A stretch of 48,596 bases of DNA from Branchiostoma floridae (GCF_000003815.2 NC_049982.1:16827375-16875970); one strand, 5' to 3'. Numbered from the stretch's first letter, positions 1 through 13,155 are shown. Notes: generated by a model not told the origin, from the letters alone. A program made the numbers and translations.

Positions 1-2860
1 TTGGATTATAAACTTGCTAGTTTTCTCTATTCTCGTTTATCACACCACCTGCGTTGTCACACCTATATTTCCAATTATTGTACTGTTTTGTGTCTATTAG
101 TCGACAAACGACACACAGGACACGAGGCCAGACAAATTAAAACACTAATTGCTTCTATACCTTCGACTTGGTTGAATTCGTTGACGATGATTTGTATACC
201 TAAAATTTGCAGTACATTTGCCTCTATAGCGCCTTGCCATAAGCTATATTGTGCCTGAGGAAAAGATTCACTGTGGAGCATTACGGTGAGAGAAAGAGAA
301 TCACAGCGCTATGAATATTTAAGCCGTGAGAGAGAACATGTTTCTGTTGCCGCCATGTTTGACTGACAGCCCAGGCATAATACGTCGGGCGACCTTTGGC
401 TGCTTAATTATGGCAATACTTATACGGCATTGAGCAATTTCACGGCAATTTTGCCAGGAGGCGGCGGGTCAAGTGTTACTTTATGCAAAATTGCCACAAA
501 TTTGCGCGCAAGATTACGCCATCTTGAATTTTAATCGCGCTGGCGGTCGGGGGTCAGCCTGCGAAAGTGAAAGTCGCGCCCTCGGGCTGACCTGCCCCCT
601 ATCAAAAATTAGATCAGCGTCTCTTTCAATTGCAAGCATGGTTCTAAATTAATAACTACATTAAAGCTGCGGAGATGGTTAATAAATCGGCGGGGCAGAG
701 TGCGGAGAGGCAAGCGAGTGAAATGATTGTGTTTAAGTGACTATTAATGCCGATTTTCGCTCCGTTAACGTTGTTATCAGCGCACTTGGAGCCGGCTGCC
801 GGCGGTACTTGGCGGTTAGTCAGCTGGCAGAGAGAGGTTTAAGGAATCCGCAAGTGCAAGATCACGGCGGCGGCGGAGATGGCGCTTACTGTGGGACTGA
901 TGCTGGAGAGCGATGTTGGCTCTGTGGTTTCTGTTGTGTGTACCTTAATCGCTGTGGCCGCAGAGAGGGTCGCTGTAAACTTGTCTTGAATTTCCGTATT
1001 TATCCAGATGAAATCTTGTCACTGTTCAAACGTTATGTTGGGGAGGTTGGCTGGCAGAGACTGTACATATGATACCGAACGTGTTAGAATGACATGTCCA
1101 TGACGACGCATCCTTGGAGGAGGCCCTGTCTATCTATGACTACTCTGCTTCCACGTTTGCATGGTGTAACATGTGACCGTAGATCAGATCAAGGACTCCC
1201 GATTCAGACTACGTTGAATGCACGATTTCCCAGCTTCACGTTTTTTTCTAGTCTGCGACTGTTCTAGTTTCTGACCCCTATGCCGAGCCGGTGCGCTGTT
1301 TCCTAGCTACACCTCCACTTCTCCTCCTCCTCTCCTCCACTCCTGCATGCTCCACTTCCACCCTCCCCCTTCCTCACCTAAGCGAACATCGATATGATTA
1401 AAGCTCGATTTCATTACACGCGCAAACTTCGTTTAAAGGTCACATTTGACGCATTGACAAAAGACCGACTCAATAAATGGGCCCATTCTGATTTCATTAC
1501 CACAAAGAGTGGCTGGTGCGCTGGAGCCGCGCACAAATATCGCCACTGGGACCTGTGATAGATGGCGGCGCAGATTACATGTGAAATAAGTAAGTGCAGT
1601 GGGCCATTACAGCACACACCCGCCCCTCCCTCTCATAATAAGATCTATAACACAGCACCGCACATTCACTACTGAAAGCACGCCTAACACTAAAACACAT
1701 GTGTTCATACATCTACACTTGTCAGAATTACGATTCCTGTTGTATCGTCTGTAATAGGCGATGTAGATTTATGAAAGTGACAAATGAACATTTTATATCT
1801 CGCACACCACAGTTCCGTCCCACGAGGCAGCGGAAACAATGTGTGGTAAAGGTTTGGAGGTATCAGAGGTAAAACGTTCGGTAATTGCTTATTTCCGTGG
1901 CTCGTTTGTACGGCGGGCTCGGAAGCAGGGTGTCAGCTCTCCAGAGGAGGCAGAAGAATCAGAATCACGCAGTTATGATTAAAAAGGAATTCTGCGTGTT
2001 TTCCACACGATAAGAAGGCTGCTGGATTAAAATGGAAAGCCAGCACATATGGAGACCTAGATAGAACGGACCACTGTTTAACATTACTTAGATAACTCTC
2101 AGGCTGTGGGAACTAGTAATGTTCGAAGACGGAAGACGGCACTAGACTTTCGAAGTTTGCCTTTTCACCATTTCACTGAATGATGATTTACTAGTATTGC
2201 GCAACAATTGCATGGTGACAATGTATAGCAATGTATAGATACAAAAGCTATAGTCTAATACTACACATATACATTATTTTACAACAACTTTAGTTACTAC
2301 AATACTAGTGGACTATATCAAGAGTAATCTATGGTAGGTCATAAAGGAAACTATTACATACATCAGATTGAGTATTTCTATGCTACTTTGCGACGTACAT
2401 CACATTTGCCAAATATCATTTAGGAATGGTACAGTTTCTTTTACAGTTTGTGTGCTCTTAAAATTTCTTTGGTAATTTTGTATTTCAATCGTGTGGCTAT
2501 CATGGTATTTCGAAGACATATATATATATATATATATATAAATTTTATATACGTTCCACTGAAAAAGACGGCGTCACAATTTGAAGAATGCTTCTCGTAA
2601 CTTATCAGATGTATCTTTGTGATGTAATTTGCTCATAAGTGGAACTCAGTGTTACACAAACATCTTTGTAGATCTGCACAGTTCTTAATCATCGTCGCGT
2701 GCCCTGTTATTCTTTCTAAGAAAAGGTAAGTTCCTTGCTGTGATCCAATCTTGTCACATGTAGAAAAGGATTGGTTACAGTTATTAATGGAGGATTGTCT
2801 GCTAATTTTTCTATACATCTTCTGTATTCAGCCTACCCATACGTTTTGTCATTTCTCGCT
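1..2860. other. Non-coding DNA with candidate conserved element at 340-1060
   Basis: No gene is seen. At 340-1060 the base composition is mixed and includes CTTAATTATGGC, AAATTAATAACTAC and GGTTAATAAATC homeodomain-type cores; this could be a distal Nk1 enhancer. The open frames here have no recognisable protein features. The rest is AT-rich. Confidence 0.45.
2517..2541. repeat. (TA)n microsatellite
   Basis: About 12 TA dinucleotides in AT-rich non-coding DNA. Confidence 0.95.
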
Positions 2861-3040
2861 CAATTTAGCTGTAATTTAATTGGAATTATGGAAACCGCAC
2901 CAAGTGGTCCCAAACGGAGGCGCGGGAAATGAATTGCCGACAATACCTTTTAATGCTCCGTGAAATTTGCTGAAATGATGTTAATTTTCATCTCAGCGGT
3001 TCCTCTGGGTCCGAGCAGGTGGGAGGGTGGGTCGGGCAGC

Positions 3041-3054
3041 GTTGCCATGGCAAC
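3041..3054. promoter_or_regulatory. Perfect RFX X-box palindrome
   Basis: GTTGCCATGGCAAC is a perfect 14-bp palindrome and equals the optimal dimeric X-box bound by RFX transcription factors. It lies in a GC-richer island (about 2880-3180) in otherwise AT-rich DNA 14 kb upstream of Nk1. No gene start is visible beside it. Confidence 0.6.
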
Positions 3055-3179
3055 CATTTTTTCTATGGTGCGAAGACAAAGCACGGGGGCAGACTGGCGC
3101 TGGGAGAGCCACGGGTACGAGTACACGCTGGGTCTGATCTACAGCACACCCACATGGCTGAAGTGACCGAAAGTACGCT

Positions 3180-6100
3180 TGGCTATAGGTGACTTTGTGT
3201 CCCATCACAAGAGGTTGCAGACATCTATCGCTTTTATCAAGCATGGATGGCTAGAGATTTGATAGAATACTCTTACAGTCGTGAGTCTTTAAATGGTTCT
3301 ACAGTATTACAATGATGACGTCTGTTTTCGTTGCTGATTTTTACTGCACTTAATTATCATTGTTAATTTGTCACGTTTTCAGTTTGAGCTGGAGTGAACG
3401 TTTTACAACGTAACGCAGTTTCCCCTTGAAACTTTATAGATGTCAAACTATTGTAATCTGAAAAGCAATGAATAATTGTGTCAGATTTGGGGTGGTTGCT
3501 CATATTTCGAAGAATTAAAGTTCTCTTCCAAGCCCACTCAGGTCTCCTTGCCGTTACTCGGAGTGAGAGTGCAGATATTTGTCTTGAAAATTGTTTTGCG
3601 ATGAAAACGTCCGTTTATAAGTAATTTTTGCCTTATACACATTCTGACATATGTCACTACAGTGTAGTGTTACAGTTAATAGTCGTGTTTGTAGGTACCC
3701 ACAGGGGTTAGACATGCTCCTTCTGCTTTGTACATTGCGATGCGGTCATGTGTGATAAAATCACTCATATACATGCTTGAGCGTTACATAAACTGTACTT
3801 AACAGATAGAAACTTCCATTGTATGGCTGAACTACTATTTTACATAGATATGTATTATGCTATTGCTTCATCTCGCTCGAAAGTGCGGATTTCAGTTAAA
3901 TCTTAGCCTATGCAAATAAAATTTCCTCTTAGCTTCAATGTCAAAATCAAATGAATAAATTGGACACTCAGGTTTTGAAATAAAGTACAATGAATTGAGA
4001 AAAGCGCCATTTCTGTAGTTCTCCTCTGCCTGGTCATCCTGGGTAAGAAGAGGTCCGACAGATGGCCACCTTCTGTCCCTAACACACCCGGNNNNNNNNN
4101 NNNNNNNNNNNNNNNNNNNNNNNNNNNNNNNNNNNNNNNNNNNNNNNNNNNNNNNNNNNNNNNNNNNNNNNNNNNNNNNNNNNNNNNNNNNNNNNNNNNN
4201 NNNNNNNNNNNNNNNNNNNNNNNNNNNNNNNNNNNNNNNNNNNNNNNNNNNNNNNNNNNNNNNNNNNNNNNNNNNNNNNNNCGTTTCTGCACCATTCATT
4301 AACGATGGTAGAAGTCTTCCCTGACACACATTATGCTGGATTTGTCTCCCTGGAATGCTATATTGGATGATTCCAGATCGGTATCACTAAAGGGTACTTC
4401 TAGCTGGATTAATCCTTAAATCTCGCCCATCTAAATACTCATAATTCACAAAAACCTGGTTTAATCCGATCGGTCGCTCTGATACTGTTAGAACTATACT
4501 AGACAGGAATACGCACGGCAAATTTTGTGTGAGCAATCACAGTTCAAATATCCATCTTATATCCAGTCACCACAAATATGGCAATCTGTTTGTTTACTGT
4601 CCTTGATATGACAAAGATTTACAAAAGTCATTCGTACCTGTCAATAAAACATATCCGTCCTTCCTGATCGGAAATAAAGAGTCAATTTGCTAAATTGTTA
4701 GAAAGAGAAATGTATTTCATTCATCTTTAACGTCCAAAGCCTCCCTTAAACCACACTAGAATTAACCATTGTCGTCTGTGTTTTTTTTTCCATACATCTC
4801 AGTATCGTGTAGAGGAGACAGCTGAATAACGTTTCTTCATACACTTGTTCTTCTGTTCGTTCATTCATTCAATGTTTCTTCTGTTGCGCTTTCTTATGTC
4901 AGTCTCTTTTTCATACATGACCTTCTCCCAAACAATAGGATAACGACACATATACAAACACGCAGCAAAGTTTACCCTACAATAATTCTTATGAAATGCT
5001 GCCAGGTAAGCTAAGTATATGTCTGTCAGACTATTATATTTCTATTCATCATTTTCTTCTAAATCCGCTTAACGTTATCAATAATTCCCATCGACGCTCC
5101 TCCCGAATACTACATGGCAGGAGCGACAAGACATTCAGGGAGCTGTGTTTGAATTAAAGATGAGCTAGGGGTTTTCCTATTGCTATTCCCAAGTTTTTGA
5201 ACGAAAATGATTCGTGATAAGTTTGCCCGTAACTCCGCAAAATCATCATATACCACAGCAGAGAAGCCATATTGTTACATATGCTCTACGGTTAATTACT
5301 TTGATTGGTACAATTCACTGCATATCGGTTTTGGTCTTCACACACGTAAAAGATGCTACATTCAGCCGATATTTCAACTACAGGTCCATCAACATTAGAA
5401 GATTATTAAATGCCAGAGTTGTTATGTTGTGGTATTCTGTTTGTAACATTGGTCCCAGACAGATCCTCATGATGCAGCGTACAGAAGCCTGTTGTGATAG
5501 CAGAAGGCCCCCGGACATAAAGAGAAGATATCCTACATAATGATATTAGTGCAGATCATCATTGCAATGTTATCGGGTTTGGACATGTGTATAGCCGTCA
5601 GCGCTACTGTTAGTGCTTGACTTCACACTAACGTAGCAGAAGGAATTTCCAAGTACATGCTGTAAGAACCAAAATGCAGGTAGTTAAATTGCCTGGGGTT
5701 TGGTTGCATTATGCTCGGGAACTTTATTTTCATAGAAGGAAAGTGTTGAAGTGTATGCATCTTGGTATACTACTATCAATCGAACTTGGAAGTTGACGTC
5801 AATATATTAAATTCTTTATCTTCAAATATACGTTACTGAAGTGCATCAAACGAACTTGAGGGGGGACTGTCAAGACGAAATATCTGACCAGTTCCTAATC
5901 AACACTCAAGGCATGATAGAAACTACACGAGGCTCTAGTGTGTAACAACATCTGTAGAACGTACCAGGAATATCAAATATATATAATAACCGATAAAAGC
6001 TTATATGGCGTTGTGACAAAGATTTGTAGTAGACATATAAATGACATAATTGACTACCCGCTATTATAGACTGTGTTTATTATGTCATAACGTGGGTTGA

Positions 6101-6380
6101 TTTGTAGTTCAGTCCTGTGCCAGACATGCTGTTTTTTCTCGGCACTCACGGGGTACTAGTATGGTCATTTCTGTGTCGTCGCCATCAGTATTTATACATT
6201 TTTTATACGTAAATATACTAGTACTGAATATAATGTAGTCACGTAAATTGTCTATGCGCAAAATCAACTTTGTATGAAAATAATGTAGCTAGCTATTACT
6301 TTTTTGGGTAACCTTGCATAAAAAGTCGCACATCTCCCATCTATTGACTCCCACAGTGACACAAAACGTATGATACTGGA
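3180..6380. other. AT-rich non-coding DNA
   Basis: No gene or repeat is recognised apart from the assembly gap at 4092-4281. A CRE-like palindrome TTGACGTCAA lies at 5793-5802. The open frames around 5207-5540 look random. Confidence 0.6.
4092..4281. other. Assembly gap (190 N)
   Basis: Run of 190 undetermined bases; open frames reported across it are artefacts. Confidence 1.
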
Positions 6381-7010
6381 ACTGAATCAGCTCAGGCGCC
6401 ACAGCCCGGCACAAAGGGTCCATTCTGAGCGGTGTCCTTATCACGGCGGAGCACTTGTGGCCCTTGAGCGGCGCGTTTAATACAGGACTACAGCAGAGTA
6501 AATGGCTTCCACTCCAACAATCATCCCCAGCTCGCCTTAGCTCATCACATGTCAAGAGCCAACAATTGGCGGTTAATAGCCTGACTTCAGGCGGGCCTGT
6601 TCCCATTGTGTGCCGGCCCTGCGCCCACAGAGATCTCGGTACCGGCTTTCGTTAAGTCCGATGTTTGGATCCTCCTCAAACCCCAATCAATCGGCCTGAC
6701 GAGGAACAAAGCTCTCGGATATCTCCTCGTGTTTCCGTCGATGGAAACCAATTTTGTCTCCAAATCGCCTCGACAATTATGATAATCTCAATGTTTTGGC
6801 TTTCCCTTTCAGAGGCAATTAAAGTTACACCACAATTAAAATGATAATAAATCTGGTGGGACTCTTTCCAATTAAACGGGCATTAGCTTCCTCGACACAC
6901 AGGCTATATCGACACAAAGAGTTCGTCTTTTCTGTTTTCGGTGCTGCCGACCGCAGACCAAAATTGAATTTGTGTGCCGCGATAAGGGCCCGCAATAAGG
7001 TACGTTTCAG
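6380..7010. promoter_or_regulatory. Candidate conserved non-coding element
   Basis: This is a mixed-composition island with CAATTAAAG, CACAATTAAAATG, CCAATTAAACG and CCCCAATCAATCGG. Open frames on both strands are short and unlike any protein I know. The density of homeodomain-type cores fits an enhancer of a developmental gene; only cross-species alignment would show it. Confidence 0.35.
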
Positions 7011-7253
7011 AAGTGGTGAATACTTTGAAAACGAAATATTTCAAAGAAAATTCCGCTTGTGTTGTTTACGTAACAGCCTAGCAAGAGAAAAAAATACTAA
7101 TATCCTTTTCATGGGCTCTAGTTTGTTTTCTGGTCTTTTGCTCGCAAGAAAGCCATGGTCGCCTATTCTCACCATCTTTGGCCCCGTCAAAATCGTTGTA
7201 TTCTTTTCCAAATCGACATTCTCAATTTCCCCTGCAAGATAAGTTCTTCACAG

Positions 7254-7353
7254 NNNNNNNNNNNNNNNNNNNNNNNNNNNNNNNNNNNNNNNNNNNNNNN
7301 NNNNNNNNNNNNNNNNNNNNNNNNNNNNNNNNNNNNNNNNNNNNNNNNNNNNN
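7254..7353. other. Assembly gap (100 N)
   Basis: Run of exactly 100 undetermined bases, probably a fixed-size gap of unknown true length. Confidence 1.
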
Positions 7354-9000
7354 AAACTGGTTCCACAATGCTTCAGAACTTCTATTGCGAAGCTGATAGT
7401 TGTATGTACCTATTGAAGTCGACCTTTTCCCCTCCTCCTGCCAACAAAGTCCATAATATCCAGGGCCAGGGACGGCGTTATTGAAGGTTTATCTACCAGA
7501 TTAGATTTCACAATGGCACCAATTTTCCTCAATTCCCCCCACTTCGGACGATTTTTCTCCTCCATTGCTCCTTCCATGGCGGCCATTATAGTCAGTCACT
7601 TCTCTTGGCCCGCGCGTCCTATTCTCTGATAAAAAGATCAATTTCTGCTGGACGATGAGAAAACTGAGCCAATATTCCCATCCCGGCCAATTTGCTTATC
7701 GGCTGAGCGCCCAGCAACATCCCTACTTGTGGACGATGTTGCACAGGCCACTTACAGCACGACCACATTACCAGCGCGGATGGGTTTTATCTAATCGCCC
7801 GCCCCATCGGACAGTTATGTGCTTCAAGTTTAAAGTCAGGTATAACTATAAGCGCTTTAGAATACAACCGGCACATCCCTGCCGGTTGAATGAACGTGAC
7901 CAGTCGTAAGGCCTGTACATGCTTCCAGTGTGACAGACGCAGTTGTTAGGGGCCTTTCATTGATACAGAGTCGTTTGAAACTGAACAAAATATGAATTTT
8001 TGATAGACTCCATAGGAAAATAAGGAAATAACAAGCCATCGTCAACCACTTTGTCTGTATCTGCAAATAAATACAATATTATACACGAGTTCAAATTTTT
8101 AAAAAGATGACAAATTAGATTAATTTTTTTTCACGACTTGTCACAGGGCCACGAAAATACGTTTTCATTTATCTTTCAATCATTCATCATGGGTCTTCTC
8201 AATAAAGCTTGAACTCATTTAAATTACCTGGAACTGTTTTCGTTGATACAGCCTTCAATTCTACAGGTGGAAATACAAGCGGCTTGCAGGGCGTGAGAAC
8301 ACCGCCCCTGTAACCCGCTTCCAAGTCAGTATGTCGAGTGTTAATTGTGTTGGGCCGAGGCAATCTGTATCTCAGCGGGACGTTCATACAGCCAGGGTAA
8401 TCTTGCTGGTCTTGTCAAGAAACCAAGCAGAAATCTCCCCCTGAGTTGTACCATTACTTCTCAGCGGTGAGTGGTTTTGTGTTGTTCTATATCTAGTTTC
8501 AATACGTGCATCTACGTGCAGCTGAGCAAGTGGGTCATCATGTTTTGCGTTATGGTTTGTTACTGACTGTTGCTAACAAAATGAACAAAGAAATCTCCAA
8601 ATTTCCTCTTTCTGACTTTCATTAACAACGTTATTTTTCCAAAGTTTGAAAAGCAATATAGCCGTATACTAGTATATTTTCTACAGAATGAAGCATTACA
8701 GGACTTAATGCATATTTCAGGCTACTGTCTGTCAAATGCGCCTGGGTGGATTATCAATATCATATTGATACGGAGTAAACTTATTGAATTACCCTCTTAC
8801 TGTAGAATATTAGTTCCTTCTTTTTTTTCTGCAATTGGCCATGACTAAGGTCTGTGTTCTTAGTCTGCTTCACTCTTTGAAAGTCTACAGCTTTCTTCAT
8901 TCCCTATAGTGTCCCTCACCAGGAGTGTTTCCTACACCTTGTCCTTCTTCTTCTTTCTTTTGAGGCTACAAACTTCAGCATGCTGAAGACTTCTGTAGCC
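7354..9000. other. Non-coding DNA, possible conserved island at 8200-8400
   Basis: No gene is recognised. 7540-7860 and 8200-8400 have more balanced composition than their flanks and could be regulatory. The remainder is AT-rich. Confidence 0.4.
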
Positions 9001-9009
9001 TATTTACCG

Positions 9010-9090
9010 ACTAAAAGGTTTGCACCATCGCACGGAGAGCCACACCCCACGCACGTTAAAGAACCCACCACACCTTTCGAAAGGGAGTTC
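9010..9090 (+). repeat. Fragment related to the SINE core
   Basis: GGAGAGCCACACCCCACGCA and the following CGTTAAAGAACCC closely match, with few changes, the reverse complement of the SINE body near 40400-40445. No tRNA-like head with A and B boxes is visible here, so this is a decayed or truncated copy. Confidence 0.55.
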
Positions 9091-9631
9091 TGCTCTTCTT
9101 ACCTCTCTAAAATGTACTTTATACTGACACACTTCTACCGCCCCCAATGTCTCCATCTGGTGACAATATGGTGACTCCCAGGTTCGAGGGGACACTGTAG
9201 AACATTGGGGATCATGTAGGATCACTTCGGGCTGGCTCAAGGCCCGCATCACTAACCTTTGACCTTTGGATCCCCACATTTGTTATCCAGCTGGGCCGTC
9301 GGCAAGACCGAGGTCTTCATCAGATCAGATGGAACTTCACTTCTGCGTCTGCATAATTTCGAATACCACGGATATAACGCTATATGAGTGTAACTTCTTA
9401 GCTTGGGGGGGGGCGATTCTGTCTTTCTACAATAACTTTTAACGTTCGTTCGGATAAAGTTCTGTAGGCGGTGAGGGTAGTAATCAAGTATCCAGCTATT
9501 GCCCACTAGTACATGTACTCTTTTACTGGGACCTCCAATCATCGACCTGGCCCAAGACAGTGTCATGTATTTGCACTTTAATTCGGCATCACATCACGGT
9601 ATTTGCAATAATTGCAATAAACTTATCGGTA
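9091..9631. other. Non-coding DNA
   Basis: No gene is recognised between the SINE-like fragment and the MITE. A nine-base G run occurs at about 9406-9414. Confidence 0.45.
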
Positions 9632-9879
9632 AAGGCCCCCTCTCACTTGACGTGCGGCACGCTTGCGGCATTGCTGCGTTCGGAAGATGCTCCACGAATT
9701 TGAGAGATAAAGAACGAATTTTCTTACTTGTTGTATATTTTGTCGTCTTTTATGTTATACTTTTACGTATTGCGCAATATCTGAATCATAAAAAATCGAA
9801 GAAAATAACAAAACAGTGACGCAGTGAACGAACGCAGCAATGCCGCAAGCGTGCCGCACGTCAAGTGAGAGGGGGCCTT
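9632..9879. mobile_element. MITE-like element with 51-bp terminal inverted repeats
   Basis: The arms 9632-9682 and 9829-9879 are perfect or near-perfect inverted copies beginning AAGGCCCCCTCTCACTTGAC. The 146-base centre is AT-rich and non-coding. The flanks are GGTA and AACC; a TA or TTAA-type target is possible but not resolved. Confidence 0.88.
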
Positions 9880-10077
9880 AACCAAATGGCTGAAACAGCA
9901 CGCAACTCGCGAGTTACCTACTGCTTGGAGATACTCCAGCTTAGGATCACAATGTGTTTTGCGACAATGGGAAAAATAATTTCTTGTGCAGTTTTATTTC
10001 CGTTTGGGTCAACATTTCAATATTGGGACAATCCACCCTCTAATACGGTCCATAATGGCCAGCCCGCTACAGCTAGC

Positions 10078-10211
10078 CTCTACCAGGCTCCGTGGATCGG
10101 TAGAATCATGAGGAAACGTACTCTTCTGGCCGGCTAACTCCCCTAGCGTACTATAGATTCTATTTGTCCAATTTCTACAATTAGACCACCGATCCACGAA
10201 GCCTGGTAGAG
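10078..10211. mobile_element. Short inverted-repeat element (24-bp arms)
   Basis: CTCTACCAGGCTCCGTGGAT at 10078 is mirrored with one mismatch by the segment 10188-10211. The 134-bp total and lack of coding suggest a MITE or its solo remnant. Target duplication was not resolved. Confidence 0.75.
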
Positions 10212-10319
10212 TCTACGCTACAGCATCAACACTGCGTGTAGGTAATATAATAATTTGATATATATACATATACAGACGGCACCCGGAAAGGTTGTCTGTG
10301 TTAATGATTTGATACCCAA

Positions 10320-10700
10320 TGGCTAAAGGTTGCTCTTGCTCTCGCTTTGGATTTGCTTTTGGCCCATACTGTGGGAGCTTTCCTTTATTTATGAGACCCG
10401 CGATGTCCTATGAGACGGCATCGCCGAGAACTCCATGAATGTCCTCGGCAGGCCTGCTCCGCAGAAGCCGAAGAGCGAAGATTAGCCCTCCGCTAATTGA
10501 AATGACAGGCTAATTGGGACGATCGAAAGCAAATGGCCAGGGTGATGAGAGGATGGGGGTTTCATGAGTTTCTAACGAAACCGCCGTGACTGGACATAAA
10601 GGGCGCAGCTCAAGACAATTAGTGGAGTTTACTCGGAGATCCTGTGGGGAAAAATGTACTTCATAATTGGCTGTTACAAAATCAGACGTGAACATCATTT
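10320..10700. promoter_or_regulatory. Candidate conserved non-coding element around module A
   Basis: This GC-balanced block holds several TAAT cores (GCTAATTGAAATGACAGG, GACAATTAG) and a CCCAATGG box. There is no splice-bounded or long open frame. It is proposed as an Nk1 upstream enhancer on composition and motif density alone. Confidence 0.4.
10508..10567 (+). promoter_or_regulatory. Candidate regulatory module, copy A
   Basis: This block runs GGCTAATTG, then GAYGATC, AAATGG, GATGAGAGGAT and TTTCATGA, in the same order and almost the same spacing as the block at 11862. A second TAAT core (CGCTAATTG) lies just upstream. It sits inside a larger mixed-composition island (10320-10700) that looks like a conserved non-coding element. 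Confidence 0.5.
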
Positions 10701-11356
10701 TGCAAATGAAGCTGTGTACGAAAACTACGAAATGGCGACCTGTTCGTACTCTTGGGATATGAACCTCAGGACCAAAGGATATTAAGCTACTGCAATATTA
10801 CTATCAGAATAACTGGACTTACTGTATTTCCTTTCTATATCTTTGATTTTCCCGCCTTGGTTCCTAGATGTAGGATGTTGCAGGATGTGGAAGATAAGTT
10901 TGAAAGTTATCGTTGTCAGCGACAGTTTTAAATCATAATGCATGTAAGTTGTTAAAAAAAAAACGTTTTTCAATTAAGCTACCATTCGGCCATCGATCCA
11001 TTTCATCAATCCGTCGAAAAGATTCAGACGCGCTCATCACAAGCAGATACGTCGACCATCGGGGTTTTCCTAAGTTTAAACGTTAAAGCTGAGGGAGCTT
11101 GAACAAGCACAAGCCCAATTAGAGTGCGGCCGGGCGGGTACCAATAGTAAGATTATTGTTTCGTGAGTCCCATAATCGTTACGACGTGCGCCTGCATAGA
11201 AGATCCACATTCATGCCAATGAGCGTGCAACATACGGATCCACAAGGTATAGTGATAGAAACACGCCATAGGGTCGACCTTGATCTTCATATAGTTCTCT
11301 TTGCCTACAGTGACAACATTACATCAGTCACACCGACCTTTTCTCCAAGACTCCTG

Positions 11357-11377
11357 TATATATATATATATATATAT
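11357..11377. repeat. (TA)n microsatellite
   Basis: About 10 TA dinucleotides in non-coding DNA. Confidence 0.93.
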
Positions 11378-11579
11378 GTATGAGTTTCAGTCCATGACAA
11401 AGTTCAGTCTCCATCATTATTTCTGGTTGCTTTATTCTCGACTTGAAATCGAAACAAGGAATGTGCTTGCAATCATTGAACGTTCGACAAACCAACTCTA
11501 ACCAATCATACAGCTAGCTACATTAATTTACGCAAATACCAAGAAGCCAGATGAAGTCGAATGTAATAGAGTACGTTAG

Positions 11580-11672
11580 ACGTTTATATGTACATGTACA
11601 TATAGATGTATATGATTGTAACCATTGTTATATGTCTATAGTGCAATAAAGGTCTTCATTCATTCATGATAA
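11580..11672 (+). repeat. Possible 3' end of a non-LTR retrotransposon
   Basis: A perfect 20-bp palindrome (11585-11604) is followed by TGTCTATAGTGCAATAAAGG and then TCTTCATTCATTCATG. An AATAAAG just before a short (ATTC)n tail is typical of L2/CR1-type 3' ends. No reverse transcriptase coding lies upstream, so it would be heavily 5'-truncated. Confidence 0.35.
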
Positions 11673-11861
11673 TATGAACGTGGTGATATCGTTCCCCTCT
11701 TTTCTGCAAATAAACTTGTATGTTTGCTACACAGAGAGGAGGACTTCTTCCACCATAACAGATCATAACAGATAGTGTTTTGCCCAAGTTACCCTGTTCC
11801 GAGGTGACCGTCCCTGTTGACGAGGCTGGTACAGTACCAGGGTACGGTCCGTGGAAATGGC

Positions 11862-11920
11862 GGCTAATTGAGATGATCTGGGCGAAATGGGAAGAAGATG
11901 AGAGGATTACTCTTTCATGA
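11862..11920 (+). promoter_or_regulatory. Candidate regulatory module, copy B
   Basis: The same block as at 10508, one base shorter, begins GGCTAATTG and ends TTTCATGA. The surrounding island (about 11760-11990) is GC-richer than its flanks and has no credible coding frame. Confidence 0.5.
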
Positions 11921-12059
11921 TGACCTCCAGGAGCCAGACGTGACCTGCTGTCCGGAGGGCGGATCGTACGGAAACGAACCATCACGCCAATAACACAAAC
12001 GGCAACAGAATAAAATAGTTGATATGAAGTGACAAAACGACAGTACAGATGCAATGTAC

Positions 12060-13155
12060 CAAAGTCTTATTGAATCCATATTGTGGGCAAATATGCAGTA
12101 AATCAGACGTCTGGGGTCTCATTTTCCTTTTGTGTTGAAACTAGATAACATTTGGAGACGAGAAAAGAATATCATGAATATGCCATACTGTGACGATACC
12201 ATAACTTTGCTGTGAAAGGTGTATTTCATAAATTATATGGACTGAAATCGCAAAATGTTGCATCTAAACTTATCCATCAAAAGACGAAAGTCATTGGTAA
12301 ATAGTTACCGGGTACAACTCGTCCATCCTCACTTTCGCACGCGGAACAACTGCTTAGGCCATTCCTCGTAAATGGATATAACAATGTTTTCCATTAACTT
12401 ATCCCTCAGTCTTTGCCAGTCTTTAGACGACAAAGGTTCTCTCAGACCAACCCTACCGAGGTGCATTACTAGATAAGCTCGACAATCCCGCACAGATGGG
12501 ACCTCATACAGCCTGCCAAGGTGTCAAAATTCACATCATTTACCGGCGAATCATCGGAATTATGGCCGGGCAGATCGGGTAGCCACTGGGAAGTAATATG
12601 GCAGGGAAGTGGATCAAGATGTCAGAATCTCCTTCTGGTGGCATCGAAGGGACGAACCAAGAAGAACTTGAGGCACAATGAATAGGCTGTGGGATATAAT
12701 CGCATATTGATAAAGAACCCTGATGAGATATGAATATCCATTCAAAAGAAGGTGAGCGTACTTGATCTGCTGTGTTATAAAACTTCTTTTGTCACAGAAC
12801 ATCACTGGGTATGGAACCCATTTTTATGTTGTTATAACACATATTGTCTCTCAGCCAGGCTAGCCCTTCCCCCTATAAACACTTACATCGTTAGTCGGAC
12901 TAACGTCCTTGGTCGGCTCAAAATGCTGATCAATAATGTACTTCGATGACAGACACTATTACTTCCGGGTTTTCTAGAAGATCGTCCATTTGACATCATC
13001 AAGTTGATTCTCATCAAATGACACCAGCATCTATAAACACAAAACAGTGGTAAAAAACTGATTGCGGCTTATAAAACAAAGAAAAAAAGTAACTCATAAC
13101 TATTATCGTTTAGGACATTCTTGTTTGTCATGATGATAATATAAATAGTTTCTGA
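12060..13155. other. Non-coding DNA
   Basis: No gene or recognisable element was found. The open frames on both strands lack protein-like composition. Confidence 0.5.

Noticed and set aside
3892-4329. Minus-strand open frames of 82-145 residues
   Set aside because: More than half of each is undetermined bases in an assembly gap.
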